Shown here: in pieces, positions 38,637 through 47,676 of the stretch
Layout of the letters: every line of letters begins with the position of its first letter
Numbering within the stretch: the stretch's first letter is position 1
DNA from: Neorhizobium populisoli
GTDB taxonomy: Bacteria > Pseudomonadota > Alphaproteobacteria > Rhizobiales > Rhizobiaceae
DNA length: 64,000 nucleotides
Assembly: GCF_019430945.1 (NCBI RefSeq)
Contig: NZ_JAHYCB010000005.1
Coordinates: 558,001 to 622,000, forward strand
Direction of reading: 5' to 3'
Made by a program: the position numbers and the translations under genes
The notes under the pieces: model-generated
Database searches by the model: none
Told to the model about the DNA's origin: nothing
What the model saw: only the letters and a program-made list of their open reading frames with translations

Positions 38637-40073
38637 ATGAATCAAAAACCGGGGAACAAGCCTTTGGCATTTGATGAAATGTTAGCCGCGGAAAACCTTC
38701 CGCGAGAGCCTTATAAGACATACCATGAGTGGTACACCAGCCAGGATGCCGCCCACCTCATTCGCAAGACCCAGGATGCGGAAAACATCTTCCGGAAAAC
38801 CGGCATCACCTTCGCCGTCTATGGCCATGCGGACAGTTCCGAAAAGCTCATCCCCTTCGATATCATCCCCCGCATCATCTCCGCCCGCGAATGGCGAAAA
38901 CTCGCCCAGGGCATCGAACAGCGCGTTCTGGCGTTGAACGCCTTTCTCGACGACATCTACCACAAGCAGGAGATCATCAAGGCCGGCCGCATTCCGCGCG
39001 CTTTGATCGAGAAGAACGTCACATTCCTGCCGGAGATGATCGGCTTCAAGCCGCCGGGCGGCGTCTACACGCACATCGTCGGCACCGATATCGTCCGCAC
39101 CGGCGAGGACCAGTTCTTCGTTCTCGAGGATAACGCCCGCACGCCGTCCGGTGTCAGCTACATGCTGGAAAACCGGGAAACCATGATGCAGATGTTCCCG
39201 GAACTCTTCACGCTGAACAAGGTGCAGCGCGTCGAGGATTATCCGCGCCTGCTGCGCCAGTCGCTCGCCACCTGCGCACCGCCCGGCTGCAAGGGCCGTC
39301 CGCGCGTTGCGGTGCTCACGCCCGGCATTTACAATTCCGCCTATTACGAACACTCGTTCCTGGCCGACCAGATGGGCGTCGAACTGGTCGAAGGCTCCGA
39401 CCTGCGTGTCATCGACGGTCGCGTGAAGATGCGAACGACCAAGGGCTACGAGGCAATCGACGTCCTTTACCGCCGCGTCGACGACGACTTTCTTGACCCG
39501 ATGACCTTCCGGGCCGATTCCGCCCTCGGCATTCCCGGCATCATGGATGTCTATCGCGCCGGCAACATCACCATCGCCAACGCTCCCGGCACCGGCATCT
39601 GCGACGACAAGGCGATCTATTCCTACATGCCTGAGATCGTCGAGTTCTATACCGGCCGCAAGGCCATTCTCGAAAACGTGCCGACCTGGCGCTGTTCGGA
39701 GCCCGATAGCCTCAAATACGTGCTGGAGCACATCGAGGAACTGGTCATCAAGGAGGTCCACGGTTCCGGCGGTTACGGCATGCTGGTCGGCCCGACGGCG
39801 ACCAAGAAGGAACGCGCCGACTTCGCCGAGAAGCTCGCCTCCAAGCCGGACAACTACATCGCCCAGCCGACGCTGGCGCTGTCCACCGTGCCGATCTTCG
39901 TCAACAAGGGCATCGCGCCGCGGCATGTGGACCTGCGCCCTTACGTGCTGGTGTCCGACAAGGTGAAGATCATCCCCGGCGGCCTGACCCGCGTGGCGCT
40001 GAAGCAGGGCTCGCTGGTGGTCAATTCCAGCCAGGGCGGCGGCACCAAGGACACCTGGGTTCTGGAAGATTGA
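38637..40073 (+). CDS. Circularly permuted type 2 ATP-grasp protein
   Basis: This is a 478-residue protein of the circularly permuted ATP-grasp type 2 family, predicted to form amide or peptide bonds using ATP. Visible segments are ENIFRKTGITFAVYG, FDIIPRIISAREW, LEDNARTPSGVSYMLENRE, PNTICDDK-type NAPGTGICDDKAIYSYMPE, the lysine-bearing VIKEVHGSGGYGMLVGP, and the C-terminal GGLTRVALKQGSLVVNSSQGGG. It is first in an operon with alpha-E and transglutaminase-like genes. The start is uncertain: a TTG at 38664 follows a good GGGGAA, but the ATG at 38637 is kept. Confidence 0.9.
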   Translation: MNQKPGNKPLAFDEMLAAENLPREPYKTYHEWYTSQDAAHLIRKTQDAENIFRKTGITFAVYGHADSSEKLIPFDIIPRIISAREWRKLAQGIEQRVLALNAFLDDIYHKQEIIKAGRIPRALIEKNVTFLPEMIGFKPPGGVYTHIVGTDIVRTGEDQFFVLEDNARTPSGVSYMLENRETMMQMFPELFTLNKVQRVEDYPRLLRQSLATCAPPGCKGRPRVAVLTPGIYNSAYYEHSFLADQMGVELVEGSDLRVIDGRVKMRTTKGYEAIDVLYRRVDDDFLDPMTFRADSALGIPGIMDVYRAGNITIANAPGTGICDDKAIYSYMPEIVEFYTGRKAILENVPTWRCSEPDSLKYVLEHIEELVIKEVHGSGGYGMLVGPTATKKERADFAEKLASKPDNYIAQPTLALSTVPIFVNKGIAPRHVDLRPYVLVSDKVKIIPGGLTRVALKQGSLVVNSSQGGGTKDTWVLED

Positions 40074-40083
40074 GGCGACAGTA

Positions 40084-41025
40084 ATGCTTGGAAGAACTGC
40101 AAACGGCCTCTACTGGATGTTCCGTTATATCGAGCGGGCCGAAAATATCGCCCGCCTCGTCGATGCCGGCCTGCGCGTCTCGCTGACCCGCGCCGGCTCC
40201 TCCGACCAGGACTGGCATGGCGTGCTGGAAAGTGCGGGCGTGCGCGAGGCCTATTCGGAAGTGCATCCCGAACTGACCTCGGCCGACGCAATCGATTACC
40301 TTCTGCGCGATACGTCGAACCCGTCGAGTGTCTTGTCCTGCATCGACTCGGGCCGCAACAATGCCCGCATGGTGCGCACCGCCTTGACCCGCGAGACCTG
40401 GGAAGCGACCAACGAAGCCTGGATCGACCTGAAAGCCCGGCTGGCGCGCAAGCTGAAGCCCGCCGACATGCCGGAACTGATCGACGTCATCAAGCACCGC
40501 TGCGGCCTCATCCGCGGTGCCTTCCATGGTTCGATGCTGAGGAACGACCTATACAACTTCTCGCGCATCGGCACCTTCATCGAGCGGGCGGACAATACGA
40601 GCCGCATCCTCGACGTAAAATATTACGTGCTCCTGCCGGCCGTCAGCCAGGTCGGCTCGACGCTCGACAACATGCAATGGGAATCGATCCTGCGCTCCGT
40701 CTCGGCGCACCGGTCCTATGGATGGGTCTATGACGGCGACTACCAGTCGGCCAATATCGCCGATTTCCTGATCCTCAAGGTGCAGATGCCGCGCTCGCTC
40801 GCCTATTGTTACGAGAAGATCGTCAGCAATCTCGATTATCTCGCCGAAACCTATGGCGAACGACTGCAGGCGCATGAGACGGCCGCGGCGATCCGAACGA
40901 TGCTTAAGCGCGGCTCGATCGCCGACGTCATGGATCACGGCCTGCACGAATTCCTGGAGGATTTCGTCAGCCGCAACAACCAGCTCAGCGCCGAGATCAC
41001 CACCGGCTACCGCTTCTATCAGTAG
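40084..41025 (+). CDS. Alpha-E domain-containing protein
   Basis: This is a 313-residue all-helical protein of the alpha-E family. It begins MLGRTANGLYWMFRYIERAENIARLVD, the family signature, which recurs as FSRIGTFIERADNTSRILDVKYY near residue 160, so the domain is an internal duplication. Its role is not known in detail; comparative genomics places alpha-E proteins with ATP-grasp ligases and transglutaminase-like peptidases in a predicted peptide-tagging or modification system. It starts ten bases after the ATP-grasp stop. Confidence 0.9.
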   Translation: MLGRTANGLYWMFRYIERAENIARLVDAGLRVSLTRAGSSDQDWHGVLESAGVREAYSEVHPELTSADAIDYLLRDTSNPSSVLSCIDSGRNNARMVRTALTRETWEATNEAWIDLKARLARKLKPADMPELIDVIKHRCGLIRGAFHGSMLRNDLYNFSRIGTFIERADNTSRILDVKYYVLLPAVSQVGSTLDNMQWESILRSVSAHRSYGWVYDGDYQSANIADFLILKVQMPRSLAYCYEKIVSNLDYLAETYGERLQAHETAAAIRTMLKRGSIADVMDHGLHEFLEDFVSRNNQLSAEITTGYRFYQ

Positions 41026-41048
41026 GATTTGGCCCAAAGGACCTGCTC

Positions 41049-41897
41049 ATGCGGCTCAATATTGCCCATACGACCGAATATACCTACGACGAACCGGTGC
41101 CTTATTCGCTGCAGCGGCTGCGGTTGAACCCGTTGACCGGCCCGGCGCAAAAGGTCCTGAACTGGGCCATCACCGTCGATGGCGCCAAGGTCGAGGCCGG
41201 TTACGCAGATCAGTACGGCAACCGCACCGAACTCGTCTCGGTGGAAGGCACCGACCACACGATCCGCATCATCGCGTCCGGCGAAGTGGAAACCCAGGAC
41301 CGCGCCGGCGTCTTCGGCACCCATCAGGGCTTCTGCCCGCTCTGGCTTTTCCTGCGCGAAACGCCCCGCACCAAGCCCGGCAAGCTTGTGAAAGAACTGG
41401 CGAGGGGCGTGACGGGCGATAGCGAACTGGCCCAGATGCATGCGCTGATGGAGGCGATCCACGAAGCAGTCGCCTATACGCCCGGCTCGACCAACACGGA
41501 AACCACCGCCGAAGAAGCGCTCGAAGCAAAGACCGGCGTCTGCCAGGACCACGCCCATATCTTCATCTCGGCCGCCCGGCTGATCGGCATGCCGGCTCGC
41601 TACATCTCCGGTTACCTCCTGATGGAAGGCCAGACGGACCAGGTCGCCACCCATGCATGGGCGGAAGTCCATCTCCCGGGCCTTGGCTGGGTTGGCTTCG
41701 ACGCCGCCAACAAGCTCTGCCCCAATGATAGCTACGTGCGGATCGCCTCCGGCCTCTGCTATCGCGACTGCGCCCCTGTCTCCGGCCTGCGCATCGGCCC
41801 GAGCGGCGGAAGTTTTGGTGAAAACCTCAAGGTATCGCTGACGGTATCGGCAGGGCAGACGCAGAGCCAGAACGGACAAAGCCAGAGCCAATCTTAA
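41049..41897 (+). CDS. Transglutaminase-like cysteine peptidase family protein
   Basis: This is a 282-residue protein. The N-terminal beta-rich domain (MRLNIAHTTEYTYDEPVPYSLQRLRL) is the bacterial transglutaminase-like N-domain; the papain-fold core has the catalytic triad as Cys in TGVCQDHAH, His in THAWAEVHLPG and Asp in GFDAANKLCPND. The C-terminus is a short polar Q/S-rich tail. It is third in the ATP-grasp/alpha-E operon and probably hydrolyses or transfers the peptide bond made by the ligase. The Anbu-type peptidase gene often found after it is absent here. Confidence 0.9.
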   Translation: MRLNIAHTTEYTYDEPVPYSLQRLRLNPLTGPAQKVLNWAITVDGAKVEAGYADQYGNRTELVSVEGTDHTIRIIASGEVETQDRAGVFGTHQGFCPLWLFLRETPRTKPGKLVKELARGVTGDSELAQMHALMEAIHEAVAYTPGSTNTETTAEEALEAKTGVCQDHAHIFISAARLIGMPARYISGYLLMEGQTDQVATHAWAEVHLPGLGWVGFDAANKLCPNDSYVRIASGLCYRDCAPVSGLRIGPSGGSFGENLKVSLTVSAGQTQSQNGQSQSQS

Positions 41898-41956
41898 ATC
41901 GCAAGCCCGGCTCCATCTTCGGATGTTTGAATTCCGCCTCTGAATCGAGGTGGAGC

Positions 41957-42427
41957 ATGCTGTTCGGACAATCGGTCTTCCAGTCGGTGTTGACGCGACT
42001 GAAAGAAGAGCGAGTTGAAGACGAGGAAGAAGAGACCGGCGCGAGTTTCCGCATCAAGGGGCTCGGGCTGGGTTTTGTCGCGCCGACGGATGACAAGCCG
42101 AATGCGGCGACCGCCACCGAAGCCTATTTCGCCTTCCTGCCGGACCTTGCCGAAATCGTTCCGGCTGCACTGGTCGAGCCAGACGAACCGCCGCTTCCTC
42201 CGCCGATCCCTTTGCATCTCACTCGCCTGACGCTGGAAGAGATCGCCGCAGAACTGGCGATCGGCCCCAAGGACACGGAAGAGACGCTCGGCGAAAAGCG
42301 CCGCCACTTCGCCAAAGCGAACCACCCGGACGGCGTGGCGCCTGAATTCCGCGAGAATGCCAATATCCGCATGAAGACCGCCAATCTGCTGATCGACACG
42401 GCGATCAAGGACCTGTTCTGGCGGTAG
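41957..42427 (+). CDS. J-domain-like protein, 156 residues
   Basis: The C-terminal third contains GEKRRHFAKANHPDGVAPEF followed by a helix (NANIRMKTANLLIDTAIKD), which matches helix II, the HPD loop and helix III of a DnaJ J-domain. The N-terminal two thirds are acidic and proline-rich (KEERVEDEEEETG, PDEPPLPPPIPLH). It may act as a co-chaperone for DnaK, but the J-domain match is short. The ATG at 41957 has GAGG upstream. It follows the transglutaminase gene by about 60 bases on the same strand and may be the fourth gene of that operon. Confidence 0.7.
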   Translation: MLFGQSVFQSVLTRLKEERVEDEEEETGASFRIKGLGLGFVAPTDDKPNAATATEAYFAFLPDLAEIVPAALVEPDEPPLPPPIPLHLTRLTLEEIAAELAIGPKDTEETLGEKRRHFAKANHPDGVAPEFRENANIRMKTANLLIDTAIKDLFWR

Positions 42428-42486
42428 TTTTCTGGCGCGATCCTGGACGCAAATCCGCTTCACACTGGTGCTGAAATTGCGTCCGG

Positions 42487-42699
42487 TTATTCCTGCGGCT
42501 CGTCCGCAGGCCTTTCGACCGGTGGCTTGCGCTTTTCGATGAACAGTTTGTAGGTGGCGTAGATCCCGACGCCGCCGACGATGACAGCCCACATGACCTC
42601 ACCGGCATAAAGCTCGAAACAGACCCAGGCAAGGCAGACAATCGGAATGAGCAGACGGCGCCACAGGGCATCGTAGAACGGGTGGTTCGGGTCGATCAT
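42487..42699 (-). CDS. Small membrane protein, 70 residues
   Basis: The N-terminal MIDPNHPFYDALWRRLLIPIV, the hydrophobic segments CLAWVCFELYAGEV and AVIVGGVGIYATYKLF, and a basic/acidic tail make a small two-helix inner-membrane protein. The DPNHPFYRPLWxR start is familiar from a conserved small rhizobial family (similar to DUF3329-type N-termini). The function is unknown. It lies between the convergent J-like gene and the ROK regulator gene on the same strand. Confidence 0.72.
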   Translation of the reverse strand: MIDPNHPFYDALWRRLLIPIVCLAWVCFELYAGEVMWAVIVGGVGIYATYKLFIEKRKPPVERPADEPQE

Positions 42700-42745
42700 C
42701 GGCTCATTCTCACTGTTTCATTCTCGTGGTTTCATTCTCACGGCG

Positions 42746-43975
42746 TCATTCGCCTGCGGCCTGCATGTGATGTGGTCTCGACAGAATGATATCCTGGTCC
42801 ACGATCGAAAATGCAAGATTAAGATGCCCTTCGAACACCAGGGAGGGTTCGTCCGCCACGACGGCCAGCATCGGCATGCCGCCGAGCCGCACAACTTGAG
42901 TCTGCGCCAGCCCCTCTTCGATACCCGCCTGCAGAAGGTCCTGATGACGCGTGCCCGGCCCGGTGATGAAGACCGGCATGTGCCCGTGCAAGCTCAGAAG
43001 CCGCGACAGGCCGCTGCCGAGCGCGACACCCGCCTGGCGGAAGGCGAGCTGCGCCATCCGGTTGCCCTGCCGGGCGCGCGTGGCGATCTTGTCGATTTCC
43101 GCCAGCGGCACGAACTTGGCCGGAATCGTATCCATCGGCACCTCGAACGCGGTGCGCAGGATCGCATAAAAGCCCGCATAGGCCTCGATACAGCCCTTCG
43201 CGCCGCACCGACAAAGACCGCCATTCGGCATATGCAGCATATGCCCGAAATTCGGCGCCGAGATTTCCGGCGGTCCGGCCGGGTTGGCGCGGGCAATGCC
43301 GAGGCCGATACTGTGCCCCAGCGACAGCGCGGCAAGCGTCGTCTCGCTGCGGCCCGGCTTTTTAGCTTCCCGCTCCAGAAGCGCGCCGGCCACCAGCAGT
43401 GTCTCGTTGTTGAGAATGACCTTGGGTGACCAGCCATCTCCCAATGCATGGGTGAAATCCACTGGCTGCGAACCGAAGACGGGAGACCAGACGAGTACCG
43501 GCTCGGTCGCATGCGCCAGCCCCTTGCTGCTGACGGAAACCAGCAGCACGCTGCCGGGATCGATCCGTGAACGGCCGACCACCCGCTCCAGCGCCGCCGA
43601 AATCGCCGTGATGAAAGCAGCCGTACCGCCCTCGCCGCGCGGCTCGGTGAAACGATCGAGCAGCGTCCCGGCATAGTCCACCAGCGAATATTGAATCGAG
43701 TCCGAGGAAATGATGACGGTGATCAGATAGCCGCAATTGCGCCGCTGGCTGAACAGCACGCGCGGACGCCCGCGCCCGGTCGTCGCCTGCTGCTCGCTCT
43801 TTTCGATGATCCGCGCACGCTCGAGATCGGCGGTGATGGCCGAGACGGTTGCGGAAGCAAGCCCCGTCGCGTCCGATATTTCAGTATGCGCAAGCCGGCC
43901 GTGGCGACGCAATGCAGACAGCACCAGCGCGCTGTTCTGCTGCCGGACCAGTTCCGTGCTCGATTTCGCCAACAT
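42746..43975 (-). CDS. xylR: ROK-family transcriptional repressor of the xylose operon
   Basis: This is a 409-residue ROK regulator: an N-terminal winged helix-turn-helix (LVLSALRRHGRLAHTEISDATGLASATVSAITADL) and a sugar-kinase-like ROK domain (LAALSLGHSIGLGIARAN) with the zinc motif GLCRCGAKGCIEAYAG. It is divergent from xylFHG, and a perfect palindrome lies between them, so it is the likely repressor released by xylose or a derivative. This is a functional inference; the symbol follows rhizobial usage and is not the AraC-type XylR of enterobacteria. Confidence 0.85.
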   Translation of the reverse strand: MLAKSSTELVRQQNSALVLSALRRHGRLAHTEISDATGLASATVSAITADLERARIIEKSEQQATTGRGRPRVLFSQRRNCGYLITVIISSDSIQYSLVDYAGTLLDRFTEPRGEGGTAAFITAISAALERVVGRSRIDPGSVLLVSVSSKGLAHATEPVLVWSPVFGSQPVDFTHALGDGWSPKVILNNETLLVAGALLEREAKKPGRSETTLAALSLGHSIGLGIARANPAGPPEISAPNFGHMLHMPNGGLCRCGAKGCIEAYAGFYAILRTAFEVPMDTIPAKFVPLAEIDKIATRARQGNRMAQLAFRQAGVALGSGLSRLLSLHGHMPVFITGPGTRHQDLLQAGIEEGLAQTQVVRLGGMPMLAVVADEPSLVFEGHLNLAFSIVDQDIILSRPHHMQAAGE

Positions 43976-44002
43976 TGATTAAGCCGCCTCTCCTCACCTA
44001 CT

Positions 44003-44011
44003 GTCGATAAG
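44003..44011. promoter_or_regulatory. Degenerate second operator half-site next to xylR
   Basis: CTGTCGATAAG at 44001-44011 matches the right half of the perfect palindrome at 44070-44088 (CTGTCGAGAAA) at nine of eleven positions. It lies about 25 bases upstream of the ROK start, so it may allow autoregulation. Support is only a partial match. Confidence 0.35.
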
Positions 44012-44069
44012 GCACCGCTCTCTCCTCCACAAGTGCCGATTGACAGGCTTTCAAAACTCTGACATCTAA

Positions 44070-44088
44070 TTTCTCGACTGTCGAGAAA
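44070..44088. promoter_or_regulatory. Palindromic operator between xylR and xylF
   Basis: TTTCTCGAC-T-GTCGAGAAA is a perfect 9-1-9 palindrome, about 87 bases before xylF, in the 199-bp divergent region. Size and symmetry fit a ROK-family dimer site. Confidence 0.7.
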
Positions 44089-44174
44089 AAGCTTTTTGCG
44101 TTCTCGGGCAGGCTATCTGGCGGAGGGGGAGCACGGAGGCTTTAGGCCCGTCCGCCGTCACTCGGGAGGACATT

Positions 44175-45215
44175 ATGAAGTCATTCGTTAAGCTGATGGC
44201 CGGCGCGGCCATCCTCGTTTCTATGCATTCTGCAGCCATGGCTGCCAATCTCGTGGTCGGCGTTTCCTGGTCGAACTTCCAGGAAGAGCGTTGGAAGACC
44301 GACGAAGCCGCCATCAAGAAGGCACTCGATGCCGCCGGCGCCAAGTATATTTCTGCTGACGCCCAGTCGTCCGCCGCAAAGCAGCTCACCGACGTCGAGT
44401 CGCTGATCTCGCAGGGCGCCAATGCGCTGATCATTCTCGCCCAGGATTCCAGCGCCATCGGCCCGGCCGTCGAAAAGGCTGCCGCTGAAGGCATTCCGGT
44501 CGTCGGTTACGACCGCCTGATCGAAAATCCGGCTGCCTTCTACATCACCTTCGACAACAAGGAAGTCGGCCGCCTGCAGGCACAGGGCGTCTTCAAGGTA
44601 AAGCCGGAAGGCAATTACGTCTTCATCAAGGGCTCTTCGTCCGATCCGAACGCAGACTTCCTGTTCTCGGGCCAGATGGAAGTCCTCAAAGCTGCCATCG
44701 ACGCCGGCAAGGTCAAGAATGTCGGCGAAGCCTATACGGACGGCTGGAAGCCTGAAAATGCCCAGAAGAACATGGAACAGATTCTGACCAAGAACAACAA
44801 CAAGGTCGATGCTGTCGTGGCTTCCAATGACGGCACCGCCGGCGGCGCCATCGCTGCCCTCGATGCCCAGGGCCTCGCCGGTTCCGTTCCGGTCTCCGGC
44901 CAGGATGCCGACAAGGCAGCGCTGAACCGCGTCGCACTCGGCACCCAGACCGTTTCCGTCTGGAAGGATAGCCGCGAACTCGGCAAGAACGCCGCTGAAA
45001 TCGCGCTGTTCCTCGCCGGCGGCAAGAAGCTGACCGAGGTCAAGGGCGTCCAGGTGTTCGAAGGCGGCCCGAAGAAGGCCAAGATGCAGTCGGTCTTCCT
45101 GAAGCCGCAGGCCATCACCAAGGACAACCTGAACCTCGTCATCGAGGCAGGCTGGATCAGCAAGGCTGAAGCCTGCCAGGGCGTCAAGGCCGGCGCGGTC
45201 GCTGCCTGCAAGTAA
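44175..45215 (+). CDS. xylF: D-xylose ABC transporter substrate-binding protein
   Basis: This is a 346-residue periplasmic sugar-binding protein with signal peptide [20 protein letters not shown]. The sequence [33 protein letters not shown] and [32 protein letters not shown] with [22 protein letters not shown] are diagnostic of XylF and closely parallel the E. coli protein. It delivers D-xylose to the XylH/XylG importer. The start follows GGGAGGAC. A hairpin after the stop probably keeps its expression above that of the permease. Confidence 0.93.
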   Translation: MKSFVKLMAGAAILVSMHSAAMAANLVVGVSWSNFQEERWKTDEAAIKKALDAAGAKYISADAQSSAAKQLTDVESLISQGANALIILAQDSSAIGPAVEKAAAEGIPVVGYDRLIENPAAFYITFDNKEVGRLQAQGVFKVKPEGNYVFIKGSSSDPNADFLFSGQMEVLKAAIDAGKVKNVGEAYTDGWKPENAQKNMEQILTKNNNKVDAVVASNDGTAGGAIAALDAQGLAGSVPVSGQDADKAALNRVALGTQTVSVWKDSRELGKNAAEIALFLAGGKKLTEVKGVQVFEGGPKKAKMQSVFLKPQAITKDNLNLVIEAGWISKAEACQGVKAGAVAACK

Positions 45216-45241
45216 CGCCTGACACGTCAGGTTAAAACATC

Positions 45242-45277
45242 CCGACGCCGCAGCATCTCTGCCGCGGCGTCGGTTTT
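45242..45277 (+). terminator. Hairpin with T-run between xylF and xylH
   Basis: CCGACGCCGC (45242-45251) pairs with GCGGCGTCGG (45264-45273) over a 12-base loop, followed by TTTT. As an intra-operon attenuator it would let XylF be made in excess over XylH and XylG, as is usual for binding-protein genes. Confidence 0.75.
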
Positions 45278-45410
45278 CGGCGTAAGATGGTGATGCCGCA
45301 TGCGCGGGTTCATGGAATGAACCGGTCGGACGGCAGGCATCATCGGAGGCGCGATCGGGACATACCGCCCGGCATCGCAAACCTCGATAAAAGGTGGGGA
45401 ACGGCAGACT

Positions 45411-46730
45411 ATGGCCGACACGGTACAGTCCACAAACAATTCAACGACATCGGCGGCAAAGGCAGAGGGCAATATCATCGCCCGTTTCTTCCGCGCCACC
45501 GAGATCGATACCCGCATGCTCGGCATGATCGGCGCGCTGCTGATCATCTGGGTCGGCTTTCACATCATGACGGGCGGCCTCTTCCTGACCCCGCGAAACC
45601 TCTGGAACCTCTCGGTCCAGACGGCGTCGGTGGCGGTCATGGCGACCGGCATGGTTCTGGTCATCGTCACCCGCAACATCGATCTTTCGGTCGGCTCGAT
45701 CCTGGGCTTTACCGGCATGGTCATGGGTGTCATGCAGGCCCGCTTCCTGCCAGAGATCTTCGGCTTCAATCATCCGGCCATCTGGGTGATCGCCCTGATT
45801 TGCGGCCTCATCGTCGGTGGCCTGATCGGTGCATTGCATGGGTCGATCATCGCCTTTCTCGGTGTGCCTTCCTTCATCGTCACGCTCGGCGGCCTGTTGA
45901 TCTGGCGCGGCGCCACCTGGTTCGTCACCAGCGGCCAGACGGTTGCACCGATGGACGCCAACTTTCGCCTGATGGGTGGCGGCACGGAAGGTTCGATCGG
46001 CGCCACCTGGAGCTGGGTGGTCGGCATCATCGCCTGTCTGGCCATCATTGCGGCGATCGTCAACGCACGGCGCCAGCGCAAGCGCTTCGCCTTCCCGCGT
46101 CGGCCCATCTGGGCGGAATATGTGCTGGTGGCGCTCGGCTGCGTCATCGTGCTCGGCGCAGTCTCGATCGCCAATGATTACTACTGGCCGATCAACATCG
46201 CCCGGCGTTATGCCGAAGCCAACAATATCGCCTGGCCCGAAGGCGGCCTGCTGATCTCGCAGGGCATCGCCATTCCGGTCCTGATGGCGATCGCGGTCGG
46301 TATCGTCATGACCTTCATCGCCACCCGCCTGCGCTTCGGCCGGTATGTCTTCGCGATCGGCGGCAACCCGGAAGCAGCCGAGCTCGCCGGCATCAAGACC
46401 CGCTGGGTGACCGTCAAGATCTTCGCACTGATGGGCATTCTCTGCGCCATCGCCGCGGCGATCTCCACAGCTCGCCTCAATGCCGCAACCAACGCGCAAG
46501 GCGAGCTCGACGAGCTCTACACGATCGCGGCCGCGGTCATCGGCGGCACATCGCTCGCCGGCGGCATGGGCTCGATCGCCGGCGCCATGCTCGGTGCGCT
46601 CGTCATGCAGTCCCTTCAGTCCGGCATGGTGCTGCTCGGCATCGATACGCCCTTCCAGCGTATCGTCGTCGGCATCGTGCTCGTCATGGCCGTCTGGCTG
46701 GATACCGTCTACCGCGCCAGGTCCAAATAA
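45411..46730 (+). CDS. xylH: Xylose ABC transporter permease
   Basis: This is a 439-residue inner-membrane permease of the ribose/xylose ABC family. The long hydrophobic segments begin TRMLGMIGALLIIWVGFHI; RNIDLSVGSILGFTGMVMG and GVPSFIVTLGGLLIWRGATW are family marks. A hydrophilic insertion around residues 185-260 and VIGGTSLAGGMGSIAGAMLGALVM follow. The signature EAAELAGIKTRWVTVKIFALMG binds the ATPase. It sits between xylF and xylG and forms the channel. Confidence 0.93.
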   Translation: MADTVQSTNNSTTSAAKAEGNIIARFFRATEIDTRMLGMIGALLIIWVGFHIMTGGLFLTPRNLWNLSVQTASVAVMATGMVLVIVTRNIDLSVGSILGFTGMVMGVMQARFLPEIFGFNHPAIWVIALICGLIVGGLIGALHGSIIAFLGVPSFIVTLGGLLIWRGATWFVTSGQTVAPMDANFRLMGGGTEGSIGATWSWVVGIIACLAIIAAIVNARRQRKRFAFPRRPIWAEYVLVALGCVIVLGAVSIANDYYWPINIARRYAEANNIAWPEGGLLISQGIAIPVLMAIAVGIVMTFIATRLRFGRYVFAIGGNPEAAELAGIKTRWVTVKIFALMGILCAIAAAISTARLNAATNAQGELDELYTIAAAVIGGTSLAGGMGSIAGAMLGALVMQSLQSGMVLLGIDTPFQRIVVGIVLVMAVWLDTVYRARSK

Positions 46731-46770
46731 CCGGCCCCAATAGCTGGCAAAGTTAATAGGAGTTTTCATC

Positions 46771-47556
46771 GTGACGGACCAAACCACTCCGCTCGTGGAA
46801 CTGAAGAACATCTCCATCTCCTTCGGCGGCATCCATGCGGTCGAGAACGCGTCGGTCGATCTCTTTCCGGGTGAAGTCGTGGCCCTGCTCGGCCATAACG
46901 GCGCCGGCAAGTCGACGCTGATCAAGATCCTGTCCGGCGCCTACAAGCGCGACGGCGGCGACATCATGATCAATGGCGAGGCAGCCGACATCCGCAACCC
47001 GCGCGACGCCAAGAAATACGGCATCGAGACGATCTACCAGACGCTCGCCGTCGCCGATAACGTCGATGCCGCCGCCAATCTCTATCTCGGCCGCGAGCTG
47101 CAGACCAAGTGGGGCACGCTGGACGACGTCGCCATGGAGGCGAATACCCGTGAGGTGATGGGGCGCCTGAACCCCAACTTCAAGCGTTTCAAGGAGCCGG
47201 TAAAGGCACTCTCAGGCGGCCAACGGCAATCAGTGGCGATCGCCCGCGCCATCCTGTTCGACGCCCGCATCCTGATCATGGATGAACCGACGGCGGCGCT
47301 CGGTCCTCAGGAGACCGCACAGGTCGGCGACCTGATCAAACAGCTGAAGCGCGAGGGCATCGGCATCTTCCTGATCAGCCACGACATTCACGACGTCTTC
47401 GACCTCGCCGACCGTGTCTTCGTGATGAAGAACGGCAAGGTAGTCGGCCATGCCCGCACCGAGGATGTCACCAAGGACGAAGTGCTCGGCATGATCATCC
47501 TCGGCAAGGTTCCGCCCGGCGCTACGCCCGGTCCCGGCGCCATGAAGACGGCATGA
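46771..47556 (+). CDS. xylG: Xylose ABC transporter ATP-binding protein (single-domain)
   Basis: This is a 261-residue ABC ATPase. Walker A is [10 protein letters not shown], the signature is [14 protein letters not shown], Walker B is [13 protein letters not shown] and the switch histidine is in [11 protein letters not shown]. Only one ATPase domain is present; enterobacterial XylG has two in about 510 residues, but a single-domain form is usual in rhizobia. The start is a GTG with TAGGAG eight bases upstream. It is the last gene of the transporter operon. Confidence 0.92.
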   Translation: MTDQTTPLVELKNISISFGGIHAVENASVDLFPGEVVALLGHNGAGKSTLIKILSGAYKRDGGDIMINGEAADIRNPRDAKKYGIETIYQTLAVADNVDAAANLYLGRELQTKWGTLDDVAMEANTREVMGRLNPNFKRFKEPVKALSGGQRQSVAIARAILFDARILIMDEPTAALGPQETAQVGDLIKQLKREGIGIFLISHDIHDVFDLADRVFVMKNGKVVGHARTEDVTKDEVLGMIILGKVPPGATPGPGAMKTA

Positions 47557-47643
47557 TAAGGTCTGCCTTGAAACTGTCGTAATCGCAGGGAAATTTGAGA
47601 ACGCCCATCCTTCGGGATCCGCCGCCTTGCAGGGATGGGTACC

Positions 47644-47676
47644 AAGGCGGAACCGGAGCCTCTCCGGTTCCGCCTT
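47644..47676. terminator. Bidirectional hairpin between xylG and TPR gene
   Basis: AAGGCGGAACCGGAG (47644-47658) pairs perfectly with CTCCGGTTCCGCCTT (47662-47676) over a three-base loop. There is no long T-run in either direction, but the strong stem lies between convergent genes and overlaps the TPR stop codon. Confidence 0.7.
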
